From: Planctomycetaceae bacterium | GTDB taxonomy: Bacteria; Planctomycetota; Planctomycetia; Planctomycetales; Planctomycetaceae | Assembly (NCBI GenBank): GCA_019636285.1 | Contig: JAHBXV010000017.1 | Coordinates: 62,001-126,000 of the forward strand | DNA: 64,000 nucleotides | Reading direction: 5' to 3' | Part shown: positions 1 through 8,668 of the stretch, in pieces | Layout of the letters: each line of letters starts with the position of its first letter | How positions within the stretch are numbered: the stretch's first letter is position 1 | Program-made: the position numbers and the translations under genes | Notes under the pieces: generated by a model | Told to the model about the DNA's origin: nothing | Databases searched by the model: none | Seen by the model: only the letters and a program-made list of their open reading frames with translations

Positions 1-17
1 TCATTAAGTTGAAACAT
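1..17 (-). CDS. Possible start of a gene cut by the left window edge
   Basis: On the minus strand an ATG at 17-15 begins a frame reading M-F-Q-L-N that runs off the left edge. It is preceded by an AGGTG-like ribosome-binding sequence about eight bases upstream. It would lie directly downstream of the DUF1549/DUF1553 gene, where planctomycetes very often encode a DUF1501 protein. Only five codons are visible, so the identity is inference from context alone. Another in-window ATG at 40-38 is an alternative start in a different frame. Confidence 0.25.
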
Positions 18-73
18 CGGCGGCACCTGCCGTTTCTCATGTTCGCGGAGATCGAATCGCGAGCCAATCTGCG

Positions 74-2320
74 TCAGTGCTGGAATTCAAACTCGGCCGT
101 GTTGAGCAGCGCCCATAAGACGTCCTGCCACGCCTCTGCTCGCGGGTTGACTTCTTGCAGAGTCTGGTCGATGTCCGCCCGCTCCTGGTCGGTGGGATAT
201 CGTGCGAACGCGGCCAGGTACAGTTCGTCGGCAATGTCGCGGTCGTTGGCGCCGTTCGCCAACAGTATCGAGAGGCGTCCCTCTGTCGCCGTCACCTTGT
301 TGTGCATGGCCGGGCTGTTCACGAGATGGAGGGCCTGCGCCAGATCTGGCGAGCTGCTCCGGGCGCAATCACACGGGTTGCTTCGCTGCGGCCGGCCGAA
401 TGTCGTGAGAAACGCCGACGCAACTGTCGGGTCGGGCAGGGCGATGGCCCGTGTTCCGGGAGGTTGTCCGGGAAAGACTTCCGGCGTCTGGGTCACCTGG
501 TTGACCGCATCGAGCAGGACTTCAGCCGGAAGTCGCCGGAGGCGGCGATGGGTACAGAGTTGCCCATCCTGATCACGGTCCGGCGACAGTTCATAGTCGA
601 GTTGATAGACGCGCGAATGACAGATCGTCCGCAACAGATGCTGCGCGTCGCAGTCGTGATCCGTGAACTCTTTGGCAAGTGCATCGAGCATCGCGGGCAT
701 CGAGGCCGGGTTGGTATCGCGCAGGTCGTCCACCGGTTCGACCAATCCGCGTCCCAGCAGCGCCGCCCAATAGCGATTGGCAAAGTTTTTCGCGAAGAAC
801 GGATTGCCGCGATCCGTGATCCAGTCCGCCAGATGTTGCCGGGGATCGACTTCGGTGACCGTGGTCGCCCCGAACAGCCGTGGCTCAGCCGCAACTTGCG
901 GCTTGCGCTGAGGATTCATGGCCGCGACGGGACGAATACTTTTCGGGCCGCCAAATCGCGCCCCGCGCAAGCCGCTGTCTTTGGTCTCCAGACGCGAGAA
1001 GAAAGCCGCCAGACCGTAATAGTCGTCCTGGCTCCAGACTTCGTTCGGGTGATGGTGGCAGCGCGTGCATTGCAGGCGAACGCCCAGAAAGACCTGCGCC
1101 GTCGTTTCCGCCAGGTCTTCGACTTTCTCGTCGACGAAGTAATAGCCCACGGGACCATTGGTGAAGAGATTCCCCTGAGCCGTCAGAAGTTCCCGGGTCA
1201 TCTCGTCGATCGGCTTGTTGTCGCGGACCGATTGCCGGATCCAGCCCGAGTAGCTGGCGAGGCCCTTGTCGCCCAGGTACCGGCGATGCGCCCGCAACAG
1301 GTCGCCCCAACGCAGCGACCAATAGTCGACATACTCGGGCCGCCTTAGCAACTGGTCGACGACCGTGCTTCGCTTGTCGGCGGCTGTGTCTGCCAGGAAC
1401 ACCCGTGCCTCATCCGCGCTGGGAAGGGTGCCGATCAGGTCGAGATAAACTCGTCGCAAGAACGTGGCGTCGTCCGCCAGCGGAGCAGGGCGGACACCCA
1501 TCGTCCGCCATTCGGCCGCGACAATTTCATCGATGAAGTTCGCCTCGGCAAAATCAAATTTCTGATCCCCGGAGTAAGGAACCAGCACATCGACCGTCGC
1601 CACTTGCCCCAGGTAGCGGATGGAGACCGCCGTTCGTCCCGCCATCCGCGCCGTCACGGTTCCAGTCCGTGTGACCTCGGCAATTCGCTCTTCGCGCGTG
1701 TCGAAGAGGGCCCAACCGGTGACATCGCGGGACTCGCCATTGCCGAATGTGGCCATCACGCGGAGGCTTTGCTGCGATTCCGATTGCAGCCGCAACAGTT
1801 TCGGTTCGACTGACAGTCGCAGGCCCACCAGATCTTCGGGTGTCGGGGCGGCCCGTCCGGATGTCAGCCAGCGCCGCAGAAGTTCGGCGACTTCGGAATC
1901 TTCCGAGATCCGCCGCCCTCCTCCATGGCCGATGGCCCCAGTTGCTTTCAGCAGCAACAGACTGTCGGCTGGCGACGATGTATTGATCCGCCGTCCACGA
2001 CTCGCCTTCGTCAGGGCGTCCATGTCGGCCGGGGCGTCGAACCCGAGCAACGACAATTGCAGGCCCCCGCGTCCCTGGAAAGACCCATGACAGGCTCCCG
2101 AGTTGCATCCGGCTTTGGTTAGGGCGGGGACGATGTCGCGGCCGAAGCTGGGACTGGCTGGCGTCGTATCGTTGATCCGGTGAAACGCGGGATCGTTCGC
2201 CTCGCCAGATCCCGCGAGTACCAGCGACAGAATTAAGGAGGCCAGGCCCATCGGGAAAACAATCGCATGGACGTATGTTGATGCATTGCGATCGGTCAGA
2301 ATACTCCCCGGCCGTCGCAT
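74..2320 (-). CDS. DUF1549/DUF1553 protein with cytochrome-like motif and Big_2 domain
   Basis: Large exported planctomycete protein of 748 aa. After a hydrophobic leader (about residues 18-38) comes a planctomycete cytochrome C-like segment with a C-x3-C-H motif (C72, C76, H77). A bacterial Ig-like Big_2 segment follows at about 168-246, then DUF1549 at about 262-460, which carries a second C-x2-C-H (C418, C421, H422), and DUF1553 at about 495-720. The order and length match the family. These proteins are known to be paired with DUF1501 proteins, and one may begin just downstream at the window edge. The biochemical role is unproven; surface or periplasmic redox roles have been proposed. An internal ATG at 2251 would give a shorter leader. 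Neither start has a convincing Shine-Dalgarno sequence. The family call is secure; the start is not. Confidence 0.9.
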   Translation of the reverse strand: MRRPGSILTDRNASTYVHAIVFPMGLASLILSLVLAGSGEANDPAFHRINDTTPASPSFGRDIVPALTKAGCNSGACHGSFQGRGGLQLSLLGFDAPADMDALTKASRGRRINTSSPADSLLLLKATGAIGHGGGRRISEDSEVAELLRRWLTSGRAAPTPEDLVGLRLSVEPKLLRLQSESQQSLRVMATFGNGESRDVTGWALFDTREERIAEVTRTGTVTARMAGRTAVSIRYLGQVATVDVLVPYSGDQKFDFAEANFIDEIVAAEWRTMGVRPAPLADDATFLRRVYLDLIGTLPSADEARVFLADTAADKRSTVVDQLLRRPEYVDYWSLRWGDLLRAHRRYLGDKGLASYSGWIRQSVRDNKPIDEMTRELLTAQGNLFTNGPVGYYFVDEKVEDLAETTAQVFLGVRLQCTRCHHHPNEVWSQDDYYGLAAFFSRLETKDSGLRGARFGGPKSIRPVAAMNPQRKPQVAAEPRLFGATTVTEVDPRQHLADWITDRGNPFFAKNFANRYWAALLGRGLVEPVDDLRDTNPASMPAMLDALAKEFTDHDCDAQHLLRTICHSRVYQLDYELSPDRDQDGQLCTHRRLRRLPAEVLLDAVNQVTQTPEVFPGQPPGTRAIALPDPTVASAFLTTFGRPQRSNPCDCARSSSPDLAQALHLVNSPAMHNKVTATEGRLSILLANGANDRDIADELYLAAFARYPTDQERADIDQTLQEVNPRAEAWQDVLWALLNTAEFEFQH

Positions 2321-2453
2321 CTGCCACTTTTTTTCCGGCGAATTCTGGATCGCGGACTCCTCTTGCTGGTCACTCCTCCTCCGGCTTAAAACCCGCTTCC
2401 ATGGGTGTTCGTGCGTGGCCTGGGTGTCTGGAAGCCCGTCCAGAACTCAACGG

Positions 2454-3581
2454 ATGGAAATTGTGAAGCCATTGACCGTTCTTATTTCCAGCGTGGGAAG
2501 TTTTCTAGGGCACAACATTCTCGATGCGCTCGAACCGGTTCGCAACCGGGTGCGCGTGATCGGGACGAACCTGACGGCCGACAACGACCGCGTTTTTCGC
2601 TGCGACCGTGTCTACCTGGCTCCCCCCATCGAAGGGACGGCGGCTTTTGATCGTCACCTGGAAGAAGTCGTCGCGGCCGAGTCGCCCGATATTCTCTTTC
2701 CGGGACGCGATCACGACGTGACAGCGCTGGCCCGCTTGCGCGAACGGCGGCCCGACCTCGAGCGACACATTCCCTGTGGCCCGGCCTGGATCGCCGAGAT
2801 GATGCAGGACAAGCTCGCGACCTGGAATTTCGCCCGCGACCACGCCCTGGCCTTTGCCGAGACGGTTTCCACATCGGCATCGTCATTGGAATTGCACGCC
2901 TTCCAGCGGCGGCATGGCTTCCCGTTGATCGCGAAACCGCGCTGGGGTTACGGTTCGAATGGAGCCAGGATCGTGTTCAATGCGGCACAGTTCGAACGGG
3001 CAATTCAGTTGCCCGACTACGTCCTCCAACCGTTCCTGGCACCTCCCGCCAATCTCGCTGCGATGACACCCGATCTGTCGGCGGGTGTCCCGTTGTTCTT
3101 TGAATATCGCGACGATCAGCAATACACGACGCAGACGACCATCGGTCCTGATGGAGACTACGGCGACCCGTGCTGCACGCTGCACCACATGGTGATGGGA
3201 CGCCCCGAGCGGACCCAGTTGTGGAGCCATCCGCGGATGCTCGAAATGTCACAAGCGTGGACCGACGCGCTCGTTCGCGCGGGTTGGCGGGGCTCGGTCA
3301 ATCTGCAATGTCGGCGGCTTGCCGATGACAGCTTCATCGGCTTCGAGATCAACGGCCGCATGTCAGGCAGCTCGTCAGCCCGTTGCTTGCTGGGTTACCA
3401 CGAACCGCGAATACTCGTCACCCGATTCCTGGGACCGGACCGTTGGCCGGGCGGGGAAGACACTCCGCGCGGTCCGGGTTTCGTCGGCCGCCTGCCGACC
3501 GATGGGTACGTCGCCGATCGCGATGTCCGGACGCTCACGGCGGACCGAGTCTGGATTGCTCCCCGCCGACGTGCCGCGTGA
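2454..3581 (+). CDS. ATP-grasp domain protein
   Basis: A 375-aa protein of the ATP-grasp superfamily, enzymes that join a carboxylate to an amine, thiol or similar group through an acylphosphate. The N-terminal preATP-grasp region (about 1-110) has a nucleotide-binding-like beta strand and an S-V-G-S-F-L-G-H turn. The ATP-grasp core follows, with KPRWGYGSNG near residue 160 as the phosphate-binding loop and FEINGRMSGSSS near 300 as the metal-binding E-x-N segment. The start was chosen at 2454 because upstream codons in the same frame are not protein-like. The substrate cannot be read from the sequence. It stands alone, convergent with the mgtE-like gene (13 bases between stops) and divergent from the DUF1549 gene. 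Similar proteins are often labelled carbamoyl-phosphate-synthase-like, but that does not fix the reaction. Confidence 0.8.
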   Translation: MEIVKPLTVLISSVGSFLGHNILDALEPVRNRVRVIGTNLTADNDRVFRCDRVYLAPPIEGTAAFDRHLEEVVAAESPDILFPGRDHDVTALARLRERRPDLERHIPCGPAWIAEMMQDKLATWNFARDHALAFAETVSTSASSLELHAFQRRHGFPLIAKPRWGYGSNGARIVFNAAQFERAIQLPDYVLQPFLAPPANLAAMTPDLSAGVPLFFEYRDDQQYTTQTTIGPDGDYGDPCCTLHHMVMGRPERTQLWSHPRMLEMSQAWTDALVRAGWRGSVNLQCRRLADDSFIGFEINGRMSGSSSARCLLGYHEPRILVTRFLGPDRWPGGEDTPRGPGFVGRLPTDGYVADRDVRTLTADRVWIAPRRRAA

Positions 3582-3594
3582 CTCAGTTCCCTCA

Positions 3595-4620
3595 TCATGC
3601 CAGCAGCCACCGGGCAAGCGAAAAGTAAATCAGCAGCGTCACCATGTCGGCAGCCGCCAAGGCGATAGGACCGGCCGCGACCTGGGGTTCGCGGTGAAAG
3701 AACCTCAGGAGATTCGGGATCGCCGTGCCGATAATTGCCGCGCAGGTCACGCTCCCCGCGATCCCGCCCAGAACGCACAAGACGACGACGATCTGGCCCA
3801 GCCAGACAGCGGCCACCGTCGCGACCGTCGCCGCGCAGGCGGCCCCCAACAAGAGCCCCGTCCCCAGTTCTGCTCTCAGTTTTTTGAGAATAGCCGACAG
3901 CGTGGGCGTGGCTCCTCGCAGAGATTGCAGCGCGAGGCTCACGGACTGAATGCTGACGCTTTCCGCGAGCGCCAGCACTACCGGAATGAAGAGCGCCAGC
4001 GCGACGACTTGCTGCAGTTCGGCTTCGAACACGCCCGACAGAAAAGCCGCGAGAATGCCGCCGCCAATGTTGGCGATCAGCCACGGGAACCGGCTGCGGA
4101 AGGCCGCGAATGACGACGTCTGCTGCGCGTCGGACAGATGCACCCCGATGAGCTGAAACAGCTCGTCGTTTCCTTCGCGACGATCGGGGTCGTTCAATTC
4201 ATCGGTATACAGTTCGACATCAACAATCCCCAGCAGCCGCTTGTCGTCGTCGACGATGGGAAACGCGAGCAGGCGATGATTCGTGAAGAATTCGCACGCC
4301 TCCAGCACGGTGGCGGTGCGGGGAATGGTCTTCACCTCGCGGACCATGATGTCGACCACGCGGACCGCCGGATCGTTGAGCAGCAACCGCCGCGTCGGCA
4401 CCACGCCCAGGAGGTGATCCTCTTCATCCACGACATAGAAGTAGATGATGCGCCCGGCCGGCGGATGTCGTCGAATGGTGTCGAGCGCCTCTCCCACGGT
4501 CTGCTTCGCCGACAACCGCGCGAAGTCGGTCCGCATGTGCTCCGCCACCGAATCATTCAATCGCCGCTCCACCGGCGTCGCCGCTGTTTTCACCGTGTTG
4601 CTTTCCGAACTTACTGCCAC
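3595..4620 (-). CDS. mgtE: MgtE-type magnesium transporter lacking the N-terminal domain
   Basis: A 341-aa inner-membrane protein. Residues about 25-150 form two CBS repeats (VVDEEDHLLGVV and VDDDKRLLGIVDV are typical CBS cores). Residues about 180-341 form the five-helix MgtE membrane domain, including the SVSIQS stretch found in the transmembrane region. MgtE channels carry Mg2+ inward, and their CBS pair senses intracellular Mg2+. Full-length MgtE is about 450 aa because it carries an N-terminal superhelical domain; here the protein begins almost at the CBS repeats. The ATG overlaps the end of the upstream gene by 10 bases, so the two are probably translated together. Transport of Mg2+ or Co2+ is family knowledge; the effect of the missing N domain is unknown. 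Confidence 0.87.
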   Translation of the reverse strand: MAVSSESNTVKTAATPVERRLNDSVAEHMRTDFARLSAKQTVGEALDTIRRHPPAGRIIYFYVVDEEDHLLGVVPTRRLLLNDPAVRVVDIMVREVKTIPRTATVLEACEFFTNHRLLAFPIVDDDKRLLGIVDVELYTDELNDPDRREGNDELFQLIGVHLSDAQQTSSFAAFRSRFPWLIANIGGGILAAFLSGVFEAELQQVVALALFIPVVLALAESVSIQSVSLALQSLRGATPTLSAILKKLRAELGTGLLLGAACAATVATVAAVWLGQIVVVLCVLGGIAGSVTCAAIIGTAIPNLLRFFHREPQVAAGPIALAAADMVTLLIYFSLARWLLA

Positions 4621-5357
4621 TCTTTAATCAGGAATGGCTGCAGAAGTTTGGCGCGATCGACCTTCTGGCAATCATCCTGCATGGCAAGACTCAAGAGCAA
4701 AGCGGACGGAAGACTGTCATTCACAAGAACAACCTCGCCGTCCCAAAAACCCAGCATAACCTTGCCGCTCAACTTTCGCCCCGAGATGCGCTTCAAGTCG
4801 GCGAGATCTTTTGATCGCTGAAGCATGTCGGTCGTGAGATCGAATGGCTCCATCCAGTTGACGTCACTTTCTTCGAAAGACATCACCACGAGACCCGTGG
4901 GACAACGAACTTTCCCGATTCCTTGTGCCGCATCGGAGAATAATGTGCCCTCGCCAGTTACTGCGAACACGTTTGAATTCTGTGTCGTTTCACAAAGAGG
5001 TCGGCGCGACAAGGTTCGCATCGTTTCGTAACGAGAATCGGTCCACGCGGTGTTCTTGGCTGGCCCCGGCGGATAGGGCGAGATCAACCACATGAACACA
5101 GCGCGCCAACTCATCTGAGGAAGATCGTCCGTCCCTTGCTTCACCAAGAAGTCTTGGGGAATGCCTTGGTACCAGTCGGCCATTCCGCGGAGCTGTTGAA
5201 TGACGGAGCTGAGGTTCGTCATTCGATCTTCGAGCGCTCGATGAGTGAGCGCTACCTGAAAGGCGCCAGCCATGAGCCAGAAAATGCTCAGCACAACAAT
5301 GAGACAGGTTGCGACTGCAACCAACCGGAACGTTCTGCGGTGTTTCCGAATGATCAT
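4611..5357 (-). CDS. Membrane-anchored protein with a DUF1559-like tail
   Basis: A 248-aa protein with a basic N terminus and one transmembrane segment (about residues 11-35), followed by a soluble domain. The C-terminal half contains MSFEESDVNWMEPFDL, which resembles the closing part of planctomycete DUF1559 (pseudopilin-like) proteins, where a similar E-x-x-x-x-x-W-M-E-P pattern occurs. I did not see the usual prepilin cleavage signal, so it is not a standard DUF1559 protein. It is encoded just ahead of the mgtE-like gene with a 10-base overlap, implying one transcript. The DNA looks less GC-rich than its neighbours. Function unknown. The membrane anchor is clear, and the DUF1559 link is a resemblance judged by eye. 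Confidence 0.65.
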   Translation of the reverse strand: MIIRKHRRTFRLVAVATCLIVVLSIFWLMAGAFQVALTHRALEDRMTNLSSVIQQLRGMADWYQGIPQDFLVKQGTDDLPQMSWRAVFMWLISPYPPGPAKNTAWTDSRYETMRTLSRRPLCETTQNSNVFAVTGEGTLFSDAAQGIGKVRCPTGLVVMSFEESDVNWMEPFDLTTDMLQRSKDLADLKRISGRKLSGKVMLGFWDGEVVLVNDSLPSALLLSLAMQDDCQKVDRAKLLQPFLIKEWQ

Positions 5358-5448
5358 GGCAGAGTCCCTGAAGCCTCGCCTGCAGCGTCTGCACGCCTCA
5401 ATGCTCGCCGCTCAAGTATGTGGATCGATTAGGATCGCTACCCTCCCG

Positions 5449-6684
5449 TCACTCCGCCGCCATCCGCCTTGGAATAAACACCACCGCAACAATTCCCAAC
5501 GCGTAGATCAGCGCACACAACGAGCCGACGTACGGGTATTGGCCGCCGAGCAGGGCGAAGAGGCCCCCGGCTGCGAGGACGCCTGCCGCCGTGGCGAAGC
5601 GGCCGACGTTGAAGGCCAGGCCGCAGCCTGAGGCGCGGACGCGGGGCGGGAAGAACTCGGGGAGGAAGACGGCCAGCCAGCCGAAGAAGAGGGTCGCGAT
5701 GAACCCCTGGGCGAAGACGACCGGGTGAAACGAACTTTGCAGCGGCGCGGTGAGCTGGAACATGGCGATCGTCGAGACAACGCTGCCGATGCTGATGAGC
5801 AGGTAGCTGAGGCGTCGGCCGATGGCTTGCGTCAATTGGGCACCGAAGAAGCTTCCCAAGGCGGCACCCAGTGCCCACCAGCCCTGCGTGACGGCTTTGT
5901 AGGTCGGGTCAACGGTTCCAGCGACCTTATCGGCCCAGGGGATCATCCACTTGCTGGCCGACCAGGCGCCGACCAGGGGAATCGAGGCGACGACCATGGC
6001 CACCAGCGTGATCCTCAGGAGGTCGCCGCGAAACAGCTCACTGATGGCGGGGGGCGGACGCTTTTCGGCATGGCGATTCGCAAGCCAGGTCGGTGACTCG
6101 GGCAGAAAGAGCAGCACGACAATCCCGAGGAGCGCCGGTATTCCCGCGAGCTGAAACAGCCATCGCCACGAATCCGGAGTGATGGGGAACACGCGTGCCA
6201 GTTGCGAGAGGAGCAGAATCCCCAGATTGAGGCCGGCGCTCATCACGCCCGAGACGGTCGGCCGCGAGACGGCTGGCCAGCACTCTGCCACCAACGCCAT
6301 GCCGTTCGGCCACATCCCACCGACGCCCAACCCCACCAGAAACCGCATGAGGAGCATCTGCTCCTGCGATTGCACCCAGCCCCCCATGAGAGCGAAGACC
6401 GAGTAGAACAGAATGCTGATTCCCATCGCCCGCGTCCGGCCGATCCGATCGCCGAGGTTTCCCAGGAGGATGCCGCCAATCGCTGCCCCCAGCATCAGGG
6501 CCGCCGTGAAATAGGCAAACCAGGCCCCACCCGCCGCCGGGGTATATGCCTCGCCCAATAGACTCTTCGAGACCGACAGCGACGCCACCGGCATGAGGCC
6601 GAGTTCGATGCCGTCAAACACCAGCCCCAGGCAGGCGGCGGCCAGGACGGCCCAGCGGACACGGGGCGAAAGGGGTTCTGTCAT
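5449..6684 (-). CDS. MFS transporter
   Basis: A 411-aa major facilitator superfamily permease with about twelve predicted transmembrane segments. The family signature between helices 2 and 3 is visible as GNLGDRIGRTRAM, and the central cytoplasmic loop near residues 195-225 is short and charged. The N-terminal half resembles the aromatic-acid or sugar:H+ symporter branch (AAHS/SP-like). Planctomycetes often carry such permeases beside sugar or acid catabolism genes, and here the next genes upstream on the same strand are a beta-hydroxyacid dehydrogenase-like enzyme and a DUF6807 protein. A gap of 88 bases separates it from them, so co-transcription is possible. Fold and transport role are secure; the substrate is not readable. 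Confidence 0.88.
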   Translation of the reverse strand: MTEPLSPRVRWAVLAAACLGLVFDGIELGLMPVASLSVSKSLLGEAYTPAAGGAWFAYFTAALMLGAAIGGILLGNLGDRIGRTRAMGISILFYSVFALMGGWVQSQEQMLLMRFLVGLGVGGMWPNGMALVAECWPAVSRPTVSGVMSAGLNLGILLLSQLARVFPITPDSWRWLFQLAGIPALLGIVVLLFLPESPTWLANRHAEKRPPPAISELFRGDLLRITLVAMVVASIPLVGAWSASKWMIPWADKVAGTVDPTYKAVTQGWWALGAALGSFFGAQLTQAIGRRLSYLLISIGSVVSTIAMFQLTAPLQSSFHPVVFAQGFIATLFFGWLAVFLPEFFPPRVRASGCGLAFNVGRFATAAGVLAAGGLFALLGGQYPYVGSLCALIYALGIVAVVFIPRRMAAE

Positions 6685-6772
6685 GAAGTTACGGCCCGTT
6701 TGGAAATCTGGGTGGTGAATCAGAGAAGTGGCAGCACGACCGGACGCAGCTTCGGATCAGAGCATAACGCCA

Positions 6773-7639
6773 TCAGGCCTCTCGATGCCGCATCGCGTGG
6801 ATGACGGCACTGTTGTCGGCGTCGCCGAAGCCGAGGCGCTCGGCCGCTTCGAGCAGTCGGCAATGGGTCTCGGTCAGCGACAGGGTGCAGCCAGCGGCTT
6901 CGGCTCCCCGCAGCATCAGGCGTACGTCCTTCAAATGTTGTGACAGACGGGCTTGCACGGCGAAATCGCCCGCGATCATCTTCGGTCCCTTTGTCTCCAT
7001 CTGGCGGGAATAGGCCGCGCTGCCGAGTAGCACCTGGAGCGTCGCTGGCAGGTCGAGTCCCAGCGCCTCGGCGAAGACCAGCCCTTCAGCCACGGCAGCG
7101 CGATTGAGACCCAGCACCAGATTGCTGACGAGCTTCATGCGGGCAGCCGCCCCGGACGAGCCCACATGGAAGATGTTCTTGCCCAGCATCGGCCAGAGGT
7201 CCTCGCATTGCCGATAGGCGGCTTCGTCGCCGCTGACGATGACCGTCGCCTCGCCGCGTCGCGTGACTTCGCTGGAACCGGAGATAGGGGCATCGAGATA
7301 AACGGCCCCGCGTGACGAGAACTCGGTTGCCCAGCGCTGGCCGTCTTCCGGATCGCCGGTCGTCGTATCGATGACGATTTGGCCCGGCCTGACGTCATCC
7401 AACCACGGCGTGAGCACGTCATTGACGACATCGCTGGAAAACAGACTGACGATGATGCGATCGCAGTCGAGAAAGGGCCGGTCGCTCCACTGGGCTCCCT
7501 GCGCCAGGAACGGTTCTGCTTTCTCGCGAGTCCGATTCCAGACACGAACAGTCCAGCCGAATTCGAGCAGCCGTTCGGTGATGGCTGTTCCCATCAGCCC
7601 CAGGCCGACCACTCCAATTGGAGCCGAGGAAGCCGTCAT
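6773..7639 (-). CDS. NAD(P)-dependent beta-hydroxyacid dehydrogenase family protein
   Basis: A 288-aa cytosolic oxidoreductase of the 3-hydroxyisobutyrate dehydrogenase family. The Rossmann dinucleotide motif G-x-G-x-x-G appears at the N terminus in GVVGLGLMG, and the substrate-binding signature follows as YLDAPISGS. The catalytic-lysine region is recognisable as KLVSNLVLG. The length matches the family. Members oxidise beta-hydroxy acids such as 3-hydroxyisobutyrate or tartronate semialdehyde; which one applies here cannot be read. Its start codon overlaps the stop of the DUF6807 gene by four bases (ATGA), a strong sign of translational coupling. With the MFS gene downstream this suggests a small uptake-and-oxidation unit. 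Confidence 0.88.
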   Translation of the reverse strand: MTASSAPIGVVGLGLMGTAITERLLEFGWTVRVWNRTREKAEPFLAQGAQWSDRPFLDCDRIIVSLFSSDVVNDVLTPWLDDVRPGQIVIDTTTGDPEDGQRWATEFSSRGAVYLDAPISGSSEVTRRGEATVIVSGDEAAYRQCEDLWPMLGKNIFHVGSSGAAARMKLVSNLVLGLNRAAVAEGLVFAEALGLDLPATLQVLLGSAAYSRQMETKGPKMIAGDFAVQARLSQHLKDVRLMLRGAEAAGCTLSLTETHCRLLEAAERLGFGDADNSAVIHAMRHREA

Positions 7640-8604
7640 CGTGCCCTCTTTCGATCGGCCAGAATGTCGGCGACAGCCTTGGCGGGGTCGTAGTCGGAGC
7701 CGTCATGCACGATCGCCACGAATCGCAACCGTAGCGATTCGCCGGGTTTCACGGTGACCGTGCTGGCCAGACCCTGCTTCATCGCCGCGCGCCCGAACGG
7801 GTTGGCGACCATCAGTCCGTAGTCGCGGTTATGCCACCAGCTCTCCCGGAAGTTGTCGGGACCGGCGACCACCGTGATCCCCACAGGGCGATCCTCGCTC
7901 GTTCCCGAATAGTCGCACCACTCAGCCACCTGTCCCCAGGTGCGGGCCGCTGTGACGAGCCCGGTCGAATTGGTGATGGCCCCCCCGTTCTTTTCGATGA
8001 GTGGAGTCGCGAGCCTGACGCCGAAGCCCATTTCTTCCTGATCGCCGAACGCAAGTGGTTCCTGGTGATCCCGAAAGGTGGCTTCCCAGTCGATCCGCCA
8101 ATTGTGGTCCTGTGCGGATAAACGAAACTGATTCTGCATCATGCCCAGCGTGCGGCCGTCGCTGGCGAGCAGCTTTGACTCAATGGCGAACGTGAGACGA
8201 TTTCCTTCGACACGCGGCGGAGTGACGAACTTCACATGCTCGATCGTCCCCTTATTGCGCCAGAAGTCCTCCCCGCCGAGACTGCCGAATCCCAGCCAGA
8301 TTCCGGGATGCATCGTAGGATGATCGACGGCATCAACCCCCTCAACCGGCGGATGCGTTCGCGTGACGGCGATTCCACCCACGGTCCGCACGCTCGCAAA
8401 GCAGGGCCGACGCACGTCGGGATCGCGAAAGACGAAGTCAGCAACGGGAACGCCGCCAAGCGCGATCCGCAGACGATCGGCTTGTTCCTCCACGGAGAAC
8501 GCGAGTTTCTTCGAAATGTCATCCGCAGCCATCGCGATCGGCACGTACGCAAGCAGCAAAACCGCGATAGCACTTCGAAAACAGCGCTGCAAGTTGTTTA
8601 TCAT
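7636..8604 (-). CDS. Secreted DUF6807 (PmoA-like) protein
   Basis: A 322-aa exported protein. The first 27 residues form a signal peptide ending near A-M-A-A. The rest matches DUF6807, a family often labelled PmoA in planctomycetes and Bacteroidetes; the segment HPGIWLGFGSLGGEDFWRNK is typical. The name refers to a distant likeness and does not mean methane oxidation. Family members are usually encoded near Gfo/Idh/MocA oxidoreductases, sugar isomerases or sulfatases, which suggests a role in carbohydrate breakdown. It overlaps the downstream dehydrogenase by four bases. No catalytic residues can be named. Call based on length, leader and motif pattern. Confidence 0.82.
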   Translation of the reverse strand: MINNLQRCFRSAIAVLLLAYVPIAMAADDISKKLAFSVEEQADRLRIALGGVPVADFVFRDPDVRRPCFASVRTVGGIAVTRTHPPVEGVDAVDHPTMHPGIWLGFGSLGGEDFWRNKGTIEHVKFVTPPRVEGNRLTFAIESKLLASDGRTLGMMQNQFRLSAQDHNWRIDWEATFRDHQEPLAFGDQEEMGFGVRLATPLIEKNGGAITNSTGLVTAARTWGQVAEWCDYSGTSEDRPVGITVVAGPDNFRESWWHNRDYGLMVANPFGRAAMKQGLASTVTVKPGESLRLRFVAIVHDGSDYDPAKAVADILADRKRAR

Positions 8605-8626
8605 GGTGAGCCGTTCGAGGTCGAGC

Positions 8627-8668
8627 TAAGTCAGGTTTTCGAACGATCGTCAGGCAGAGCCTGACTTA
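8627..8668. repeat. Nested palindrome at the osmC 3' end
   Basis: An outer perfect 9-bp stem (TAAGTCAGG at 8627-8635 with CCTGACTTA at 8660-8668) encloses a smaller perfect hairpin GTCAGGCAGAGCCTGAC at 8649-8665. The right arm includes the osmC stop codon. There is no T-run, so it is not a typical intrinsic terminator. A related hairpin, GTCAGGT-TCT-ACCTGAC, occurs at 43942-43958. Confidence 0.7.

Noticed and set aside
7636-8604. Methane monooxygenase subunit (PmoA) as the literal function
   Set aside because: The label used for this secreted DUF6807 family is historical; there are no membrane helices or copper-site residues of particulate methane monooxygenase.
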